Positions 1 to 13,683 of a stretch of 64,000 bases of DNA are shown piece after piece. How positions within the stretch are numbered: position 1 is the stretch's first letter; each line of letters starts with the position of its first letter. The DNA lies in NCBI GenBank assembly GCA_003342815.1, contig PTEX01000409.1, positions 284,782-348,781 on the forward strand, given 5' to 3'. A program made the translations under genes and the position numbers. Source of the stretch: Eudromia elegans (lineage: Eukaryota; Chordata; Aves; Tinamiformes; Tinamidae). Below the pieces are notes generated by a model. That model saw only the letters and a program-made list of their open reading frames with translations. It ran no database searches and was not told the origin of the DNA.

Positions 1-1360
1 CATCTGAGGAAACCATTCCCTCATATCCGGTCCTTCTTGGCTGAAATGAGAGCAGTGTGGATGTCCTGCTGCAGACTTTTGTCCCTAGCGTAAAGGAAAA
101 TTGGCAGAGATATGGAAGATCTCTGATCAAGATCGAACACAAAACAGCGCTTTGGAAATCAAACATTTGCAGCTCAGATTTGTAAATCGAGGGCAAACTT
201 GCAAACACCTGCTGTTAAGTTTAATTCAGGAAAATAGCAGAATTCTGTCATTCTGGCAAAGCAATCCAGGAAGAAGATTCTAATGACCAGGACCAAGTGA
301 AATTGTTGGCTGCCATTAATACAGGCAGAAGGAAAAAAAGGAAAGGCCTGCAGAAGAACAACATGCAATGTTAGGATTTGCATTGAATTCCCAGCAAAGG
401 TTGAATTTGAAAAGGGGAATTGAAAAGGAGTGGGGAATAAGCTGTGAATCGAGGATAAAACCCTCTTATAGGGCATCATGGCCCAGGTTAATGCGCTGCT
501 AAAAAGTTAGTGGTATAAAAAAAAATTTTAAAAAAACAGAGAGATGAAAGTAGGCTGGAGGAAGTGAAGTGTAATGTTCAAACACAACATCTCTGCATTT
601 CCTTTTTTGCTTTTTTGTTTTCTTTTTTATTTGATGAGGACTTTTTCCTTCTCTTCCTCAGTTGTTGCCCTTGGTAATAAGGGGGTCCCTTTCCTAGCAG
701 ACTGTAAGCAGTATCTGTAAACCAGCTCTGCTCCACATCATTTAGGAATGAGGCAGAGTGGCAAAGCGAAGGAGACTTCAGGGAATGGATAGAAATGCAA
801 GAGGAAGCAGAATGATTCAGGAGCCCTCCAGCAGGACCTGTGTCATTTACATGGAGGGTAACAAGGTTTCACACAAGCAGTGAAGGGATCTTAGGTTAAA
901 ATAATGGTCTTTTTTGTGACAATGTCTCTGGCAAAGAAAGGTACATCTGTAAGGTTTTGTCCTGCAGTCCTGTTCAAAGTTGCCAGGGTGACTTTGTAGT
1001 GATTTCTCCCAGCTAAACTCCTTTTAAAATTGCAGTCAGCTGTGTAGACAGCATCATTTCTTCAGACTTTTTCACATTTATTCACTTGGCTGTCATAGTT
1101 CTACATGTGACAATTAATTTGTATAGGTTTGTTTTATGAAATCTTTTTTTACTAGTGGTTTATAGTGCTGGCACCAGGGACTTGATCCAAAGCTCATGAA
1201 GTGGATTAAATGGCTCCCTTTGGATTGCAAATGCATAGTGCCAGTAATGAAATGCATTTTTTAAGTTATGTTTTTGCTTTGAAATTTGAACGTGCTGGGG
1301 GGAGGGGCATGTTCCTATCCTTCTGCAGACCTTGCTCTGAATTTGCTTGCCTTCTCTGAG

Positions 1361-1375
1361 CAGCAGCAGCAGCAG
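1361..1375. repeat. (CAG)5 short microsatellite
   Basis: Five perfect CAG units (GAGCAGCAGCAGCAGCAGAA in context). Short and probably stable. Confidence 0.95.
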
Positions 1376-4300
1376 AATCCACTGCAAACTGCAGGGACCA
1401 GTGCTGTGAATTAAAATGGCACATACCTGGCCCATGGTTTGTCTGTCTTTTTCTTTCTTGAAATCTTGCCCTGTTTAATTGCACTGATAAGAATAAATTA
1501 CAATTGTTTAATAATCCTTGCAGAGGCTGAGCATCACTGAATTCTCATTCTTCTCTGTAGCAACAGTGCTCTTGTATCAGGAGCCGTGTTTGCCTCAGTA
1601 AAGCAGGATTCCTAACAACTGCTGCTTTGGGCAAGCCCCTTTGCTCCCACCAAACCCCTTGGAGGCGCTTCCCATGGAACGTGCCACGTGTTTGGGTCGG
1701 GGCCCACGGCGCAGCGGGCTCCTTCCCTCTGCAGTCCAGCGTGCTTCTGGCCTGGGGTTCACAGCACTCTGCGCGGGCCAAGGACTCAGCACCTGCACAG
1801 GAAGCCTGTTCTTGCAAACCTCTCTTTCTCCTCAGGATCCCATTAATCTCTCGTTAATGGTTGCCTGATCTGAAATTGTTGATACATCTATGTAGCTTGC
1901 CTCTAAAAAGCTCATTCATGCCTCTAATACCTGCTTACCCTAAAGCAGATCTGAACATTCAGGAAGGACATTGGTAGCAGTTTAATGGTTGCAGTAGTCG
2001 CTGCTCTGACACAAGCCTTTGAACAATCCGGCATTCTGTTTGGTGACACTTTAAGCACAGAAGATGCTAAATAAAGCTGAGTATTCTGCTGTCTAACACT
2101 AGCAGTGCAGATGGCAAACAGCAGTTTCATTCTTTGTGAGCTTGGACTGCTTGCACTGTGTTTGCATAGATTCGGGCATGGTCTGAAGCAAGGAGGAATA
2201 ACAGCTAGCTGTCTGTTCTGAGAACAGCATGCCAAAGGCCCATCCAGTTAGGGACACTATGTTTCTGGTTTGAGTTTCAGTTTGTTTGGCTTTTTTAAAC
2301 ATGAATGATGGACAACTTGTTTGTGTGAATGTAGTGGCCTCAAAGTAATCACAAATACAGTATGATCATAGGATCTAGGGTACCGGCTTTGTGCAGCTTG
2401 CGGACGAGCTAGAGCTCTCTCAGTAAAGAAAAACACACTACCTAACATGGGAATTATTTTCCCTGTTTAAATGGAATTGCAATGGTTGGAACAGCCACAG
2501 CAGGAAGATGCTGTCTTATTGAATTGCACTGCAATTATAAAGAAAGATTGTTGTGGTCAGCTTGCTGCCTTCTTGCTAATTTTGTAACAAGAAGTGTGGA
2601 AAGAAATCTGACTGCCGTCTGTGGCAAAGATGCTGACAAAAGCAGCAAGAGCGAGCGAAGGCTGCTGTGGTTTCGCGGAAGCCCTTCCTGCAGTGGCTCC
2701 GTAGCCGTTCCAGTGAACGAGGAGAGCCTTCCAGCTGGGCTGTCGTTTGCTGCCACGAGCACCTACCCACAGGGCTCTTCCACAACTCGAGGAGCGCAGG
2801 GAAAGCTCTGGTGACTCTTGGAGTGGTGACACTCACCATGCAGTATGACTACGATCCTCTAGGATAAGTGTCCCGTTTTCTGTAGGAATTTGTAGAAGTT
2901 GCCTTCTGCAGACCACAAAACACTTTTCCCTGCTTTTTCATTTCTTGTAAGGAAAGAAGGAAGAAATTCTCCCAGTGAGGTGGGATGCGAAACTTTCCTT
3001 TAGCATTTTCACTCAAATATGATAGCTTGTCATAACCAAACACATTTGCTAATATGTTCCTACTTTAAGTGATCTTTAGTTAGGTAATCAAAAATATTAT
3101 TTTAATTATGGTAGAGGTGATGAAGAAAATGATCTGCTTGTTCTTTTAAAAGCACGGTAAATCTGGAATAAATGAATTAACATCACTAAAGCCTAAGGCG
3201 TAAGTTTAATTAGTTACTGAAACTGCTTCCACATTCCTCCAATTATGCCATACGTATCTTAGGGAATGTTTGCCTCAGTTAATGGACTCCTAATGTTTTA
3301 TGTTTCAAGAATTTATGTTACCAATGTTAGAGATGAGAGCAAATGTTAGTTAAACTTCTTTTAATTCCTAAAATTATAGTAAAATTTTAAAATGCATAGC
3401 TGTGGCTTATCTCCACGCTTTTTTTTTATTATTATTATTCATCTCTTAAGAAAGGTTTTCTGACCTTTTGCATTCAGAGGCATTGGGGATTTATTACACT
3501 CTATAAATAAAATCCTGCTGAGGTGCCAGAGCAGTTGTGTCTGTATGTGAGTGAGCGGCAACACAACATGGGTATGTAGCAGGATTCAGAAGCCAGGAAT
3601 AAAGTTGCCTATTCTTGGGGCACAGGGAGAAGATGAGATAAACTCAGAGAAGCTCATGGCCCTGGTCATGCTTGTTGTATGTAGAAGGGATCACTGGAGT
3701 AAAATATCCTCCCCCTTGAAATTGGGGACATGGGACATGGGAAAGCTACAGCTCACTAGGTAGTAAGCAACATTGTGGATTTTCTTTTCTTCCTTGTTCT
3801 GAAACTCTTTACTAGGAAGAAAATATCTTGAAATGCATAATTTTTGGAAACTTCATGCTACTTCTGTGGTTTGTGAGTTTGCTTTTAACTAACAGCATGT
3901 AAGAAAAGCCATGAACCTTGGCAGCCATTGGCTTTGCCGAACCACGCATAAATCTGCCTGTCTCCAGGTATGCCTGGGAGAATGGGAGAAGATTTCAGAA
4001 AAAGAGTGTTGTCAACTGTGCTGAGGTAGCCAGAGAGCTTTGAGGATCTTGGAGACCTCAAACGTGGCACAGTTTCTCTCCCGCTCTGGCTGCTGTAACC
4101 TAGAATGAAGGAGCTAGAAGAGTTGCCTGGTCTTTTCTCTGCTGCTCTGTGGGACTTTCCTGGGCAGCAGCTGGAGGAGTTAGAGAAGAGGTGTCTGCTT
4201 CTTGATTTTTGAGTGGCTGTTTTCCTGCTCAAGCTCAAGCTGAAGTTGATCTTCCGAGACCAGAGACACAGATGAGTCACACTCCTCCCATCCTCCCCAG

Positions 4301-5669
4301 CGCTGCAGGAAGCTACTTGTGGCTAGAGCTGAACTCCTGAGGTTGATGAGAAGCAAGAGGAAGCATCTGGAGACGCTTACTTCTGCTTACAAATGATGAA
4401 AATTATTTAGGAAGAATTTGCTTTAATACACTTGCTGAGATGTGGGGGCTAAGATAGGGTTTTTCTTCGCCCCGAAGCTGTTAGAAAGGTGTTTGCTCTT
4501 TTCCATGTGATGCAAGCCTGAGAAATTCCTCTTTGATATTTTCACTGCAATCCTGGGGACCAGGTAGGAACAAAGCAATATTTCATTTCAAACAGCAAAT
4601 GTGCATGAGAACATTGCTGTGTGAATGTCTGTCTGTTTTAAAATAATTGTCAACAGTCTAATCCAGTGATCTCATTCTTTGCTGTGAATGAAATGAGCTT
4701 CTTTTTTAAGTAATTGGATTTTTTCAAATGCAAACCAACCACAAAAATATTTCAGTGTATGAAGAAGATATACAATGAATAAAGAGTTGCTAAAGATATA
4801 GGAGAACGATGAGCACATGGAAAATAAGAGTAGGAATGAACATGGACTTACCTGTTGGCAGGCTTTGAATGCCAGTTCCATTTAATAACTGCGATGATGG
4901 AAGCAAGAGAGGGGGGTAGCGGGAGGGTGATCTGTAGATGTCTCCCAGAAATCCTCAGAGAAGTGGACATTTATGCCAACTGTATCGCCCTTCTGAAGAT
5001 ACAGCCGGTCTTTGGGGTGGAATTTACTGTAATGTCTTCGGTAGGCTAACTGCTTCACATAGTAAACCTAACAATTTAAAGAGTACAGATATCTTAGTAA
5101 AATGATTACACGTGCTGTCCATGATTGGTTTGACTCCCTTTGGCTAGAGCTTTATAATCGCTGTAGTTTACAGCTAATGAAGGCAGTTCCTGCAAGAGGA
5201 ATGCTTTCCCCTTTGCGTGTAGGGAAATACTCTGGATCTTAGGTTTGTAGGATAGGGATCTGGTTGCTATGAGCTGATTTGAGCATCTGAACGGTTCGAC
5301 ATTTGTGTGTTTGTACAGTCGACAGGAGGCTTGTGATCAGTCTTGAATAAAATTCTTGGTATGTTTAGCAGGATGGGAAGGAAAGCATAAAACAGAATTT
5401 ATGAAAGGTGAACCTCTAGCTGCAAGTGAAGGGTTGCCTTAGTAACAGTGAATGGCCTTTATTCCTCATTTCTCGGCTTTAGTGGAGTATAAAGAGTCTT
5501 AGCTTTTTTATAGGAAGTTTATTAGTGAGCAAATTTACTATAAGCTGCATGATGAAAAATATTTTTATTTCCTGGTTTAAATTTTGAGTATGATAATAAT
5601 GTTCCTTCTTACGAACGATCGAACAACCGTGTCTGAAGAGACACCACCTGCCTCCTTGTGCGTATCCAC

Positions 5670-5697
5670 AGTGTTAGTTACTGGAGTGTTAGTTACT
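5670..5697. repeat. 13-bp direct repeat
   Basis: AGTGTTAGTTACT occurs at 5670-5682 and 5685-5697, separated by GG. Confidence 0.97.
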
Positions 5698-7620
5698 AAA
5701 CGCTGGTTTCAAAGTTTGTAGAAGCTCAGTGAGAGTGGGGAGCTGTATTGTGATGACCCACGAGCATTCCTTGTCTTTGGTTCTTCCTCTTCTCTCTTCC
5801 TCCTCTTTTGCTTTAGAGAAACCCTTCCATTGTGCACTGCTGGAGCATCAGTGGTCAGCTTGGACTCAGTGCGGGCCATAAACACAGAGTTTAAGTCAAA
5901 CTTGCAGTGAGAAAATTAGAACACGGTCTTATATTTGTCACAGAAGATCTGGAGTGCTTGAATGCTACTTGGTGTTACATCACACACGAGCACAAAGACG
6001 GCTTTGGCGCTCCTGTGGTGTGGGAGTTCTATCTATGTGCGTTCATAAGTATTTTTAATTTAAGGGATTGTGATGGATCAGGGCTTGCACTCCTACACAG
6101 TCACCTAAAGTGGAATAATGAGCTCTAATGCATAATTGGATTTACCTACACAATATCCATGTGTATCTTCTTCCCTAAAAATGGCAATTAAGAGATAACA
6201 GCAACTCGTGGTCGGGGACAAATCGGATTGAGTGGAGCTTTCCTACAGGCTGTATGTTAAAGCAAACGGTGCCTTTAGAAGAGAAGCATGCATGTTTGGT
6301 CATATGGTAAATAAACTAATTTCACTAATTTCACTGGACAGACACTGGAAAGTCTGTCTTGCTGACAGATCTGAGTACATCTTTCCCATCTTTTCTGGGA
6401 GGAGAAGTCCTTGAGCTATCAAATTGCCATTGTTCCAGTTGCGAAGAGAAGAGGCTGGTTAATAATGCAGAAATGCAACTGTAAAGTATTGATTTTAAAA
6501 GAAGACAAAACAAAAGGATTGAGAATCTTTCTTCAATTGAGAATGTTTCAATCAATGTCTAGTATTTTAGCATCAGAACTAGGACAAACTAGCACTTGTG
6601 GCAGGACACAAGTGTGGAGTAGCCCTTGGCCAGGTGTCTGTATCTGCTGGCAGATGAAAGAGCTGATGGTGGCAGAGGACATGTCTGAAAAATTGTTTTT
6701 GCAGGAGAAAAAAGGAATTGATTCATTTAAATGAAGCTCAGAGCAAAACCCTGTGGGGCTATAATGCATCTGTAAACAGTGGTTTTAATGGCTCTGTTAC
6801 AAATGGTACATGTTAGTCCAAACTTTTAAAGTATTTCATGTTATATATAAATACCATAAAATATCCTGGCTATCCATGAATGTGGAACTGAGCTGAGGCG
6901 GTGGCCTGAAACCTGCCTGTGGTGGAAGTTGGAAGAGCTAGATGTTTTACTCCTGTTTAAATATTTACTTACTAGAGTCCCTGTAAAGAACATTATTGAA
7001 AATATGATCATGCAAACTAAAAGGGTGATACTGCCCACAGACCAGCACAGGCACGTTACGCTGGAAGGGCTTTGAGCCCGGTGCCTACGGGATGGAGGGG
7101 CCAGTTAGTGGCTGTTTTGTGTGCGCTCGCTGCAGTCAGACCTACAGTTTGTTTCCTTCATGGCCGTCTAGTGATGAATCAGTGAAAAACATTTCCTTGT
7201 GGTTAATTTCTAGACCATTTTGCTTAAAGGGAAGTCTATTTATATTGGTACCACAATGATTAAATTAAGCGTGTTTTGCTGTGGTATATTGGACAAGCTT
7301 TTCTGCTGAATGTTAAGATTAAGCGAGTTTAACTATTGCATTCTGTAGCTACAAGTTAAATCTTTAGTCTGGGGTAAAATCCAGGTCTCTGCTCAAAGGA
7401 ACATTTTAATTCCTGATGACTTCAGTGGAAAAGGATCTATACCCTGGATCTGAGTAGATCTGCTCTAAATACGAGTAGGCTGATGATGAAGCTACAGCCA
7501 AAATCAGACCAGAGTCCGTCTCAGGCAGTTAACGTGTGTTAACGTGCGGTACTTGTGACACACGTGGGCCTGCAGAGCAAACCCAGCACTCCTCCCGTTT
7601 CAGCTTGCAGGTCTGTTTAA

Positions 7621-7980
7621 GAGCGTGTACTTGAGCCTGACCGGAGTTCCTCGGCTGCTGCCGCTCTGCGCGGGCCGTGGAGCAGTGCGTGTGCAGGGAG
7701 CGCTCCAGCCCCTCCAGAGCGGGCATGGGGAAGGCTGCAGTCCTTGCATGGGGAGCCCACGTTGCACCGTGTCCTGCCGCCTCCCTGTGCTCAACTCCTG
7801 CGCCTGGGAACCATGGGGCTGAAAGGAGAGGAGCCCCGTGTGCAGGGAAGCTTGTGCTGCACGGGAGCCGCCGAGTGCGGGGCCAGCGGCTGGGCCCCCC
7901 ACTCGCGCCCAGCCGCGGCCACCCAGGGCCCCCGTGTTCGCTTTCCGAGGGAGGCCAGGGTTAACTCGCAGGAGCGGGGT
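7621..7980. promoter_or_regulatory. Intronic CpG island (candidate internal promoter)
   Basis: By hand count this 360-bp interval has about 71% G+C and 29 CpG dinucleotides, an observed/expected ratio near 0.65. That passes the classical island thresholds. The densest part is 7861-7980 (GCCGCCGAGTGCGG, CTCGCGCCCAGCCGCGGCC). There is no TATA-like box that I would trust. It lies about 25 kb upstream of the linker exon, so a promoter here would give transcripts lacking the SH3A exon. Overlapping open frames on both strands (for example 138 aa on the - strand) are explained by the high GC and scarcity of stops. Confidence 0.5.
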
Positions 7981-8439
7981 TGTGTTGTCTCTAACGCTCT
8001 CCTGGCTTCTTTTCAAGGGTGATTCGAGATGCTCATCTCATGATACTACAGAAAAAATCTTCCCTTGTTTAGTTTAAAATTATTCCTGACTGATCTTGGC
8101 TCATTTACTCTCATTATTTCTATTTCTGATTGTATGTTTCCCTCCCTTCCTGTTTGTTGTTGTTGTTATTGCTATTCCTTCCCCTCTGATGTATTTATAG
8201 AGAGCAATTGTATACATTGCAAACTAGCAGACAGGCCAGGATCTTCTGAATTCCTCTTTCAGGACTCTTCTGCATTAACTGATGGTCCTCCTAGCCCTGT
8301 GCTTTTCCTTCTCAGGCGTGATTCGTCCTTTCAGTAGTGCCCAGACGCGTATGCAGCGCTTCAGGAAAGGTCAGCTTAGCACAGCCAGCAATATTTGTTC
8401 AACCTTTAATTACACACTGACAGGCTTCTTACCACAGGG

Positions 8440-8730
8440 CTGCTGCCCAGCTCTGGCCTTCTCTCTTTGCTCCTTATCTTGCTTCAGTAGCTTTCCTTTC
8501 TTTTCCTTCCCTTCTCAGGCTCTGCTGGTGAGAAAGCTTCAGCCCTGGCGTCCCTTCCCGGCAGCAGGGCCGCCCCTGCTGCACTCCTGTCTGCAGCCCT
8601 TCCTCACTGCACCTTGCTGTTTTCAGCCTGCCCAGCTCTCACCCTTCTCTCCCCAGCTTTGTGTTCCCTTTCCCTCTTCCCCTCCTTGCAGCTCATCCTG
8701 GATCTGCTCTGCCTCAACCTCCGCTCTGCC
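8440..8730. repeat. Pyrimidine-rich low-complexity stretch
   Basis: The + strand is strongly enriched in C and T (for example CTTTCCTTTCTTTTCCTTCC near 8491). The bias explains the 185-codon Ser/Pro/Leu/Cys-rich frame at 8282-8839, which lacks any recognisable domain. Confidence 0.6.
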
Positions 8731-11700
8731 CCTGGTTTCCTTCTCCAAGGAGCTTCTCAACAAAACCCTTATTCCCAGGCAGAGAGTTTTCCTCCCTCCG
8801 TGGTTCTGTGCCTCCAGACTCCTCTCTGCTCACTCCTAAGGAAGACATCTGTGGAGTCTGTACAAAATATTCCTGAATCCGTTTTTGCTTTCAAGTGACT
8901 AGTTTTTGACCATATTGTTTAGATTTTTGTCTGGATAGGATAGCAAAATCCATCCTCCTATTATAAGGACTACCCATGGTAATTTAAAAAGGCACATAGT
9001 AGTAAAACATTCTTCCAAATACATGTGTTCCAAGATTTGGGATCTTAAAGCAGTTAAAACTAGTTAGTCCTGGGATTGTTTTCTAGATTCTTGTGCAAGA
9101 AATAAGAAAAAATAACCGAACATTTTGGCTTCTGACTTTTTAAACCTTAAATAAATTTTATCACTGTAAAATTTTTACCGAAATATAACTTTGTTGTGCT
9201 AATTAGATAAATACAGACTTTACAGTAAAAAATGGTTTACAGTAATGGGGAATATGAGTTGGATGGTATGCAATTTGTTCCAAAAAGACAAAAGAAGGTC
9301 AAACTTGTTGTTGATCTCAGTTTTGACTTCAAAACACAGCCATAGATAACTAAGAATCATAGAAAATAGATATTTATACCGAATAAATGTTTTTCTATTC
9401 CTGGCAGGTGTTTAAAAAACATCAAACATTGACTGCATTACTTCAGCCAAGTAATATAGTGTTGTTTTAATCCATCACACGTAACGTGAAAAAAGAGCAA
9501 TTTCCATGTTTTGACAGAAATACAAAATGCCAATAAACAATTAAAGGTAAATTGGATTTTTAGCTGGGAATTTTATTACTCTGGAATGCAATTTATAGCT
9601 AACTACCTCTGGATATGACCTGTGTCTGTCCACATACTGCAGAGTGTGTGTTTGAGTAATAACTATTCACCCTTACTGTGACCTGTGCTCCCAACTAGGC
9701 CCTGCAGTAGTTGTTGGGTTTTTGCCTTTCTGCGGTTGCCCTTAGAGGAGCTTAATGGGTTGTTCTAACCCAGAGCTGCTTGAGGAGTTTGTCGGACAGT
9801 TGTCTGTCCAAAGAACATCTGGGCAAGTTTCCCTACCCTGTATTTCAGGAAAGGATCCCTGTGCTGGTGTTCTGGCTGTAATATTCCATTTGAAGGCTGA
9901 AATTTGGAGTTGCTCAGATTTTGCAAGAGTCTAATGACACCCAACGATTTGGTTATCTTGCAATACATGTTAGCAAAGCATGGAATGAGTTAGATAAAAG
10001 CCGTGGAGGCTTGCTGTGCTCTTAAGAGGATCACAGGATCAGTCAGAGAACCAGTAGTCAAGAGGGCTGTAATAGTCTTTTTCTGTGCTGTATTTGGTAT
10101 TTGATTCTTCTTGTCTTTTATTTGTAGTGCTTGTCGCTATGAATGAAGTAAAATACTTTCCTGTAAAGATGTTATACTACTTTACATCATGGCCAGGGAC
10201 GGGTACTGAGTTTTCCTGGTTTGTTCAGCTTCATACTTGTATTAAGCAAGCAGTTTTTGCATGTGAGAAGTCAGAAATCCAGCTTGAAATGCAGTCAGTG
10301 TTAGTGCTAGGTTATATTTTCCTAGAAGAAAAGAGAATCCTGGAACAGCAAAATGCATTTCCTCATGTGCAAAAGCCAAAATTTCCCAAGGCAGCAAGTA
10401 GATACGGTGTTGACTGAAGTGCCTGAATTCTGTCTGTTGCTAGGCAGGAATAGTGCTGAACCACCTAGAAAAAAACAATTTACTGCCTTTCTGAGACCAC
10501 CAAATAGGTCTAGAAGTGCGTAACTATTGTGACAAAAGTAACAGTCATGGGAAGATCCTCCACCCATTTGCTCCTCAGTGCAAACAGTGTAAAGGTGACA
10601 GAAACAGCAGAAAAAGTGGAGAAAGCTGAAACTGGGTTTTCTCATATGTCTTAGAAACTCTCCTGTGCTCTGGGACTGGACCATTTTAATTTCATGGGAG
10701 GTAATCTAGCAGTGTTCAATACGCAAAAGGGAGTAAACTTCCTTGCATGCACAGCTTACAGCCGTATTCAGGGAACATCTGGACGTCACAAGGAGCGATA
10801 CAGAGAGGACTTGGGAATCCTTCTAAACCTCTTCCTTGTGAGCTGGCTAGCTTCCCCTTGGAAAATGAAGGCGTATTTTAAATGGACCCGCTCCAGCTGA
10901 CTTGCTGCCTGACCTGGCAAAAGGCACGTCCTGAACTGAGTCTTCATTCGAGCCGTGTGGTTGCTGCCCATAAGACTTGAAGCCGGCTCTCAGGAAAAGC
11001 CCGTGTGAGTTTGGGGCAGTATAAGGGTGCAAGCTGTGTAAGGGAGGGAGGTTAAGGTTGCCTGGCTTTTGGGTAGTGGTAATAGAAGACTCATTTTTTC
11101 CCTTGGGACGGAGAACGGGTCTGGTGAATCACCTTAGTAAAGTGCCTTGGGTTGTTTCTCGGTCTGTGGTTCCTCTCTCTTGGCGTGTGTTAATAGACAT
11201 TGCTGTTGTTGCCATGTTTGTGCAGCGCCTCAGAAACCCCAGTGCATGTCAGCTCTGCTCTGTTTTCTTTCCTGCCGTTTCTTCTTCTGAAGCACTTAAA
11301 ATGCCAGAAAAGCCAAGTCCCCTTAGACCTTCTGCAGGCGCCTCTGTCACCATCTTTGCTAGATGACACATGGATATAAAACTCTTAAGCAAGTGCTCAA
11401 GATGTGGGATGGAAAAGGGTCTGGGGCAGAGCCGAATTGCTCCCAGTGTAGCCCAGCTGCAGAGCTGATGAGGTGTTTTCTAATGAGACATCTCAGTAAT
11501 GTGCGAGACTGAAAACAGAATCTCTGTGAAATCTTGACTTATCAATTTAATTGTCAGGACACCCAGAATAACTGTGTCACCACTCCAGTTCCCTTTTAAT
11601 TACAGGAGCATAGGCTGGTGTTATGACCAAACAGCGTGTGCTTGATGCTACTATTTACAGGGGCATTTACAGTGCATCTAAAAACAAAACAATCTGGTTC

Positions 11701-12040
11701 CCACACAAGAAAACTAACGTCTTCTCTCACTGTAAAACAGTAAAAGCAAATAGAAAAATATGACTATAAAGTGCTGTTATGTAATCTAAATGTAACCAAA
11801 AGAAACTCGGCGTGTGTTCTGCCCCAAAGGAGCAATTATTTCTAACCCTATGCACTCTCTAATGGAGCTAGAAGGACAGATGAAGGCTTTTCTCTTCCAA
11901 ATATTTTCCCAGATTCATGTGTTAGAATCAAAGCTAATAGGAAGAAAGAAGTGTTTTGTCCGTACACGTTAGTCACTGTCCTCAAAGCTTTCCTCTCCTT
12001 TTGCTAGAACTGGGGAGCAGGGAGTGTGTTAAAGGCAGGA
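8731..12040. other. Non-coding intron block
   Basis: Mostly AT-rich. Open frames up to 120 codons lack domains. No interspersed repeat was recognised. Confidence 0.7.
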
Positions 12041-12044
12041 GTGG

Positions 12045-12330
12045 TTTCTTTGGCTCGCAGGACCACCACAAGCCCCTCTGGGGCGCTGGAGCTTCCCGGG
12101 TAGGGTTTCTGGCTGGCCCAGGCAGCGGTGGCAGGGCCGGAGCAGCCCCGAGGTGCCCCAAAGACACGATGGAGCTGCGCGGGCTGACGGCGGGTTTGGC
12201 AGCTGCCCTCTGGCCCGGCGACGTCTCTGCTCAAGGCGTCTTCAAGCAGCCGAGCTCAGCTCTGCTGGCCGGATTTGTCTCCCTAGGCGTGCGGGCCAAG
12301 GCCGTGATTGTGGCTGGAATGCTGTGGGAG
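12045..12330. other. GC/CpG-rich patch
   Basis: Roughly 64% G+C with about 20 CpGs in 290 bp by hand count. It is embedded in AT-rich intron. The 135-aa open frame at 11956-12363 runs through it but has no recognisable domain. Confidence 0.4.
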
Positions 12331-13013
12331 CAGCGAGAGCGCAGTATGTGGGGCTGGGCATGAAGGGGAGGAAGGAAGGTATCCAAGGTGCATAACCTTC
12401 CTTGATTAATGTAGTCTAGAGCTGCACCTATTATATTCATATCACTGCAAAAAGGCAGTGTCCTTGAAATTGCAGGAAAACATAATTCTACATACTCCTG
12501 AAAAATGAGAATTTTATTGGAATGCTGTGTTGATAAGGGATATCTTTGTTAAATTCTTTACTCTCAGGGAATTAGTTAGTCTGTGTTTGAGACCGTGCAG
12601 AAGGAATCTATGATTCACCTGCCGGGCATTCTGCATATTTCTGAAAATAATTTAAAAGGAAAAGGGGGGTTACCTGAAGGAGCCTAGTGAGACTGCAGAG
12701 GTCTCAGAAGTGCTGGAACTGAGCAGATCTGCCGAAGCTATGATGCATTAATAGTGGAAAACAGCACTTAATTTTGGTTTGGATTCAATTGCTTGATATT
12801 TATCTGATTATTATTTTTGAATGATCCTTCCATGCAAATATGATGCCAGAATCTTACTTGGTTTCATTCCACCTTCACTCGTGTTTCATTTTAGCTTTTT
12901 TCCCTCCCTTTGTTCAAAACCTTTTTTTCCAGTTAGCTAAGTTCTGCATGGATGATGAATTAGTAGTAGTAAGATGTCACTTGAAGTGGCTCATGCGTTT
13001 TGCCCAGTACAGT

Positions 13014-13015
<2 letters not shown>

Positions 13016-13059
<44 letters not shown>
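13016..13059. repeat. (GT)22 microsatellite
   Basis: Forty-four bases of uninterrupted GT, followed by CTGGGGGGG. A perfect repeat of this length is expected to be polymorphic. The Cys-Val or His-Thr frames through it are artefacts. Confidence 0.98.
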
Positions 13060-13060
<1 letters not shown>

Positions 13061-13665
13061 TGGGGGGGAACTGGAGATCATATCCTGAAATCTGTCCGAA
13101 AACAGTCTGCAAGGATGCTCTGGCTCGTAGCCTTGGTACCTGCTGGGTGTCCGTGCAGCTCTGCTGCCGGGGATTGTCCACACGAGATCACAGCTCAGCC
13201 CACGCTACTGGTGGCTGTCCAGGTGTGCAGTTAACCGTGTAGGTGGTTCTATACGTGGCGGTGTTTGCAGACTGCAGCATTGCCCCTCTGGGCCTGCTCC
13301 CTGGTGCCTGGCCGCCTTTCACCAGCTCAGCACATTGCTCTAAGCTGGGGATTGGGTGCCTGGGACTGTGTTAGCGGTTTCTTTGTCCCCCACAGCTCAT
13401 TTCCGGGGACAGTTCAAAACACTTTCCCTAGGGGCTTGTGGAAATTCCTGTCTGTGTGCAGTCTGACTTGTTCATACCTAGTGATGAAATTTTTTTAAAA
13501 ACAGAAAATCGCCAAGCTGCTTCTGATAGCCCCAGATCTGCTGTGTGAGTTCTTTGTAAGTCCTGCATACCTTGGAAACCAGCAGGAGAGTCTTCCAGGT
13601 ATTGTGTCCTCCATGTCACAGGCTTCCCAGTGAAGGCTGGAGACTCCCATTTCACAGGCATGGCC

Positions 13666-13683
13666 TTTTTTTTTTTTTTTTTT
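13666..13683. repeat. T18 homopolymer
   Basis: Eighteen consecutive T residues between GGCC and AACCTCC. Confidence 0.95.

Larger units (their letters stand above)
1..7555. other. Non-coding intron block
   Basis: AT-rich intron sequence. Besides the CAG5 run, the 13-bp repeat and the exon-like interval at 5817-5906, I see no gene, RNA or recognisable repeat. Open frames do not exceed 131 codons and show no domain. Confidence 0.7.

Noticed and set aside
8282-8839. 185-codon + strand open frame
   Set aside because: It is produced by a C/T-rich stretch: the residues are nearly all Ser, Pro, Leu, Phe and Cys. No domain and no splice context.
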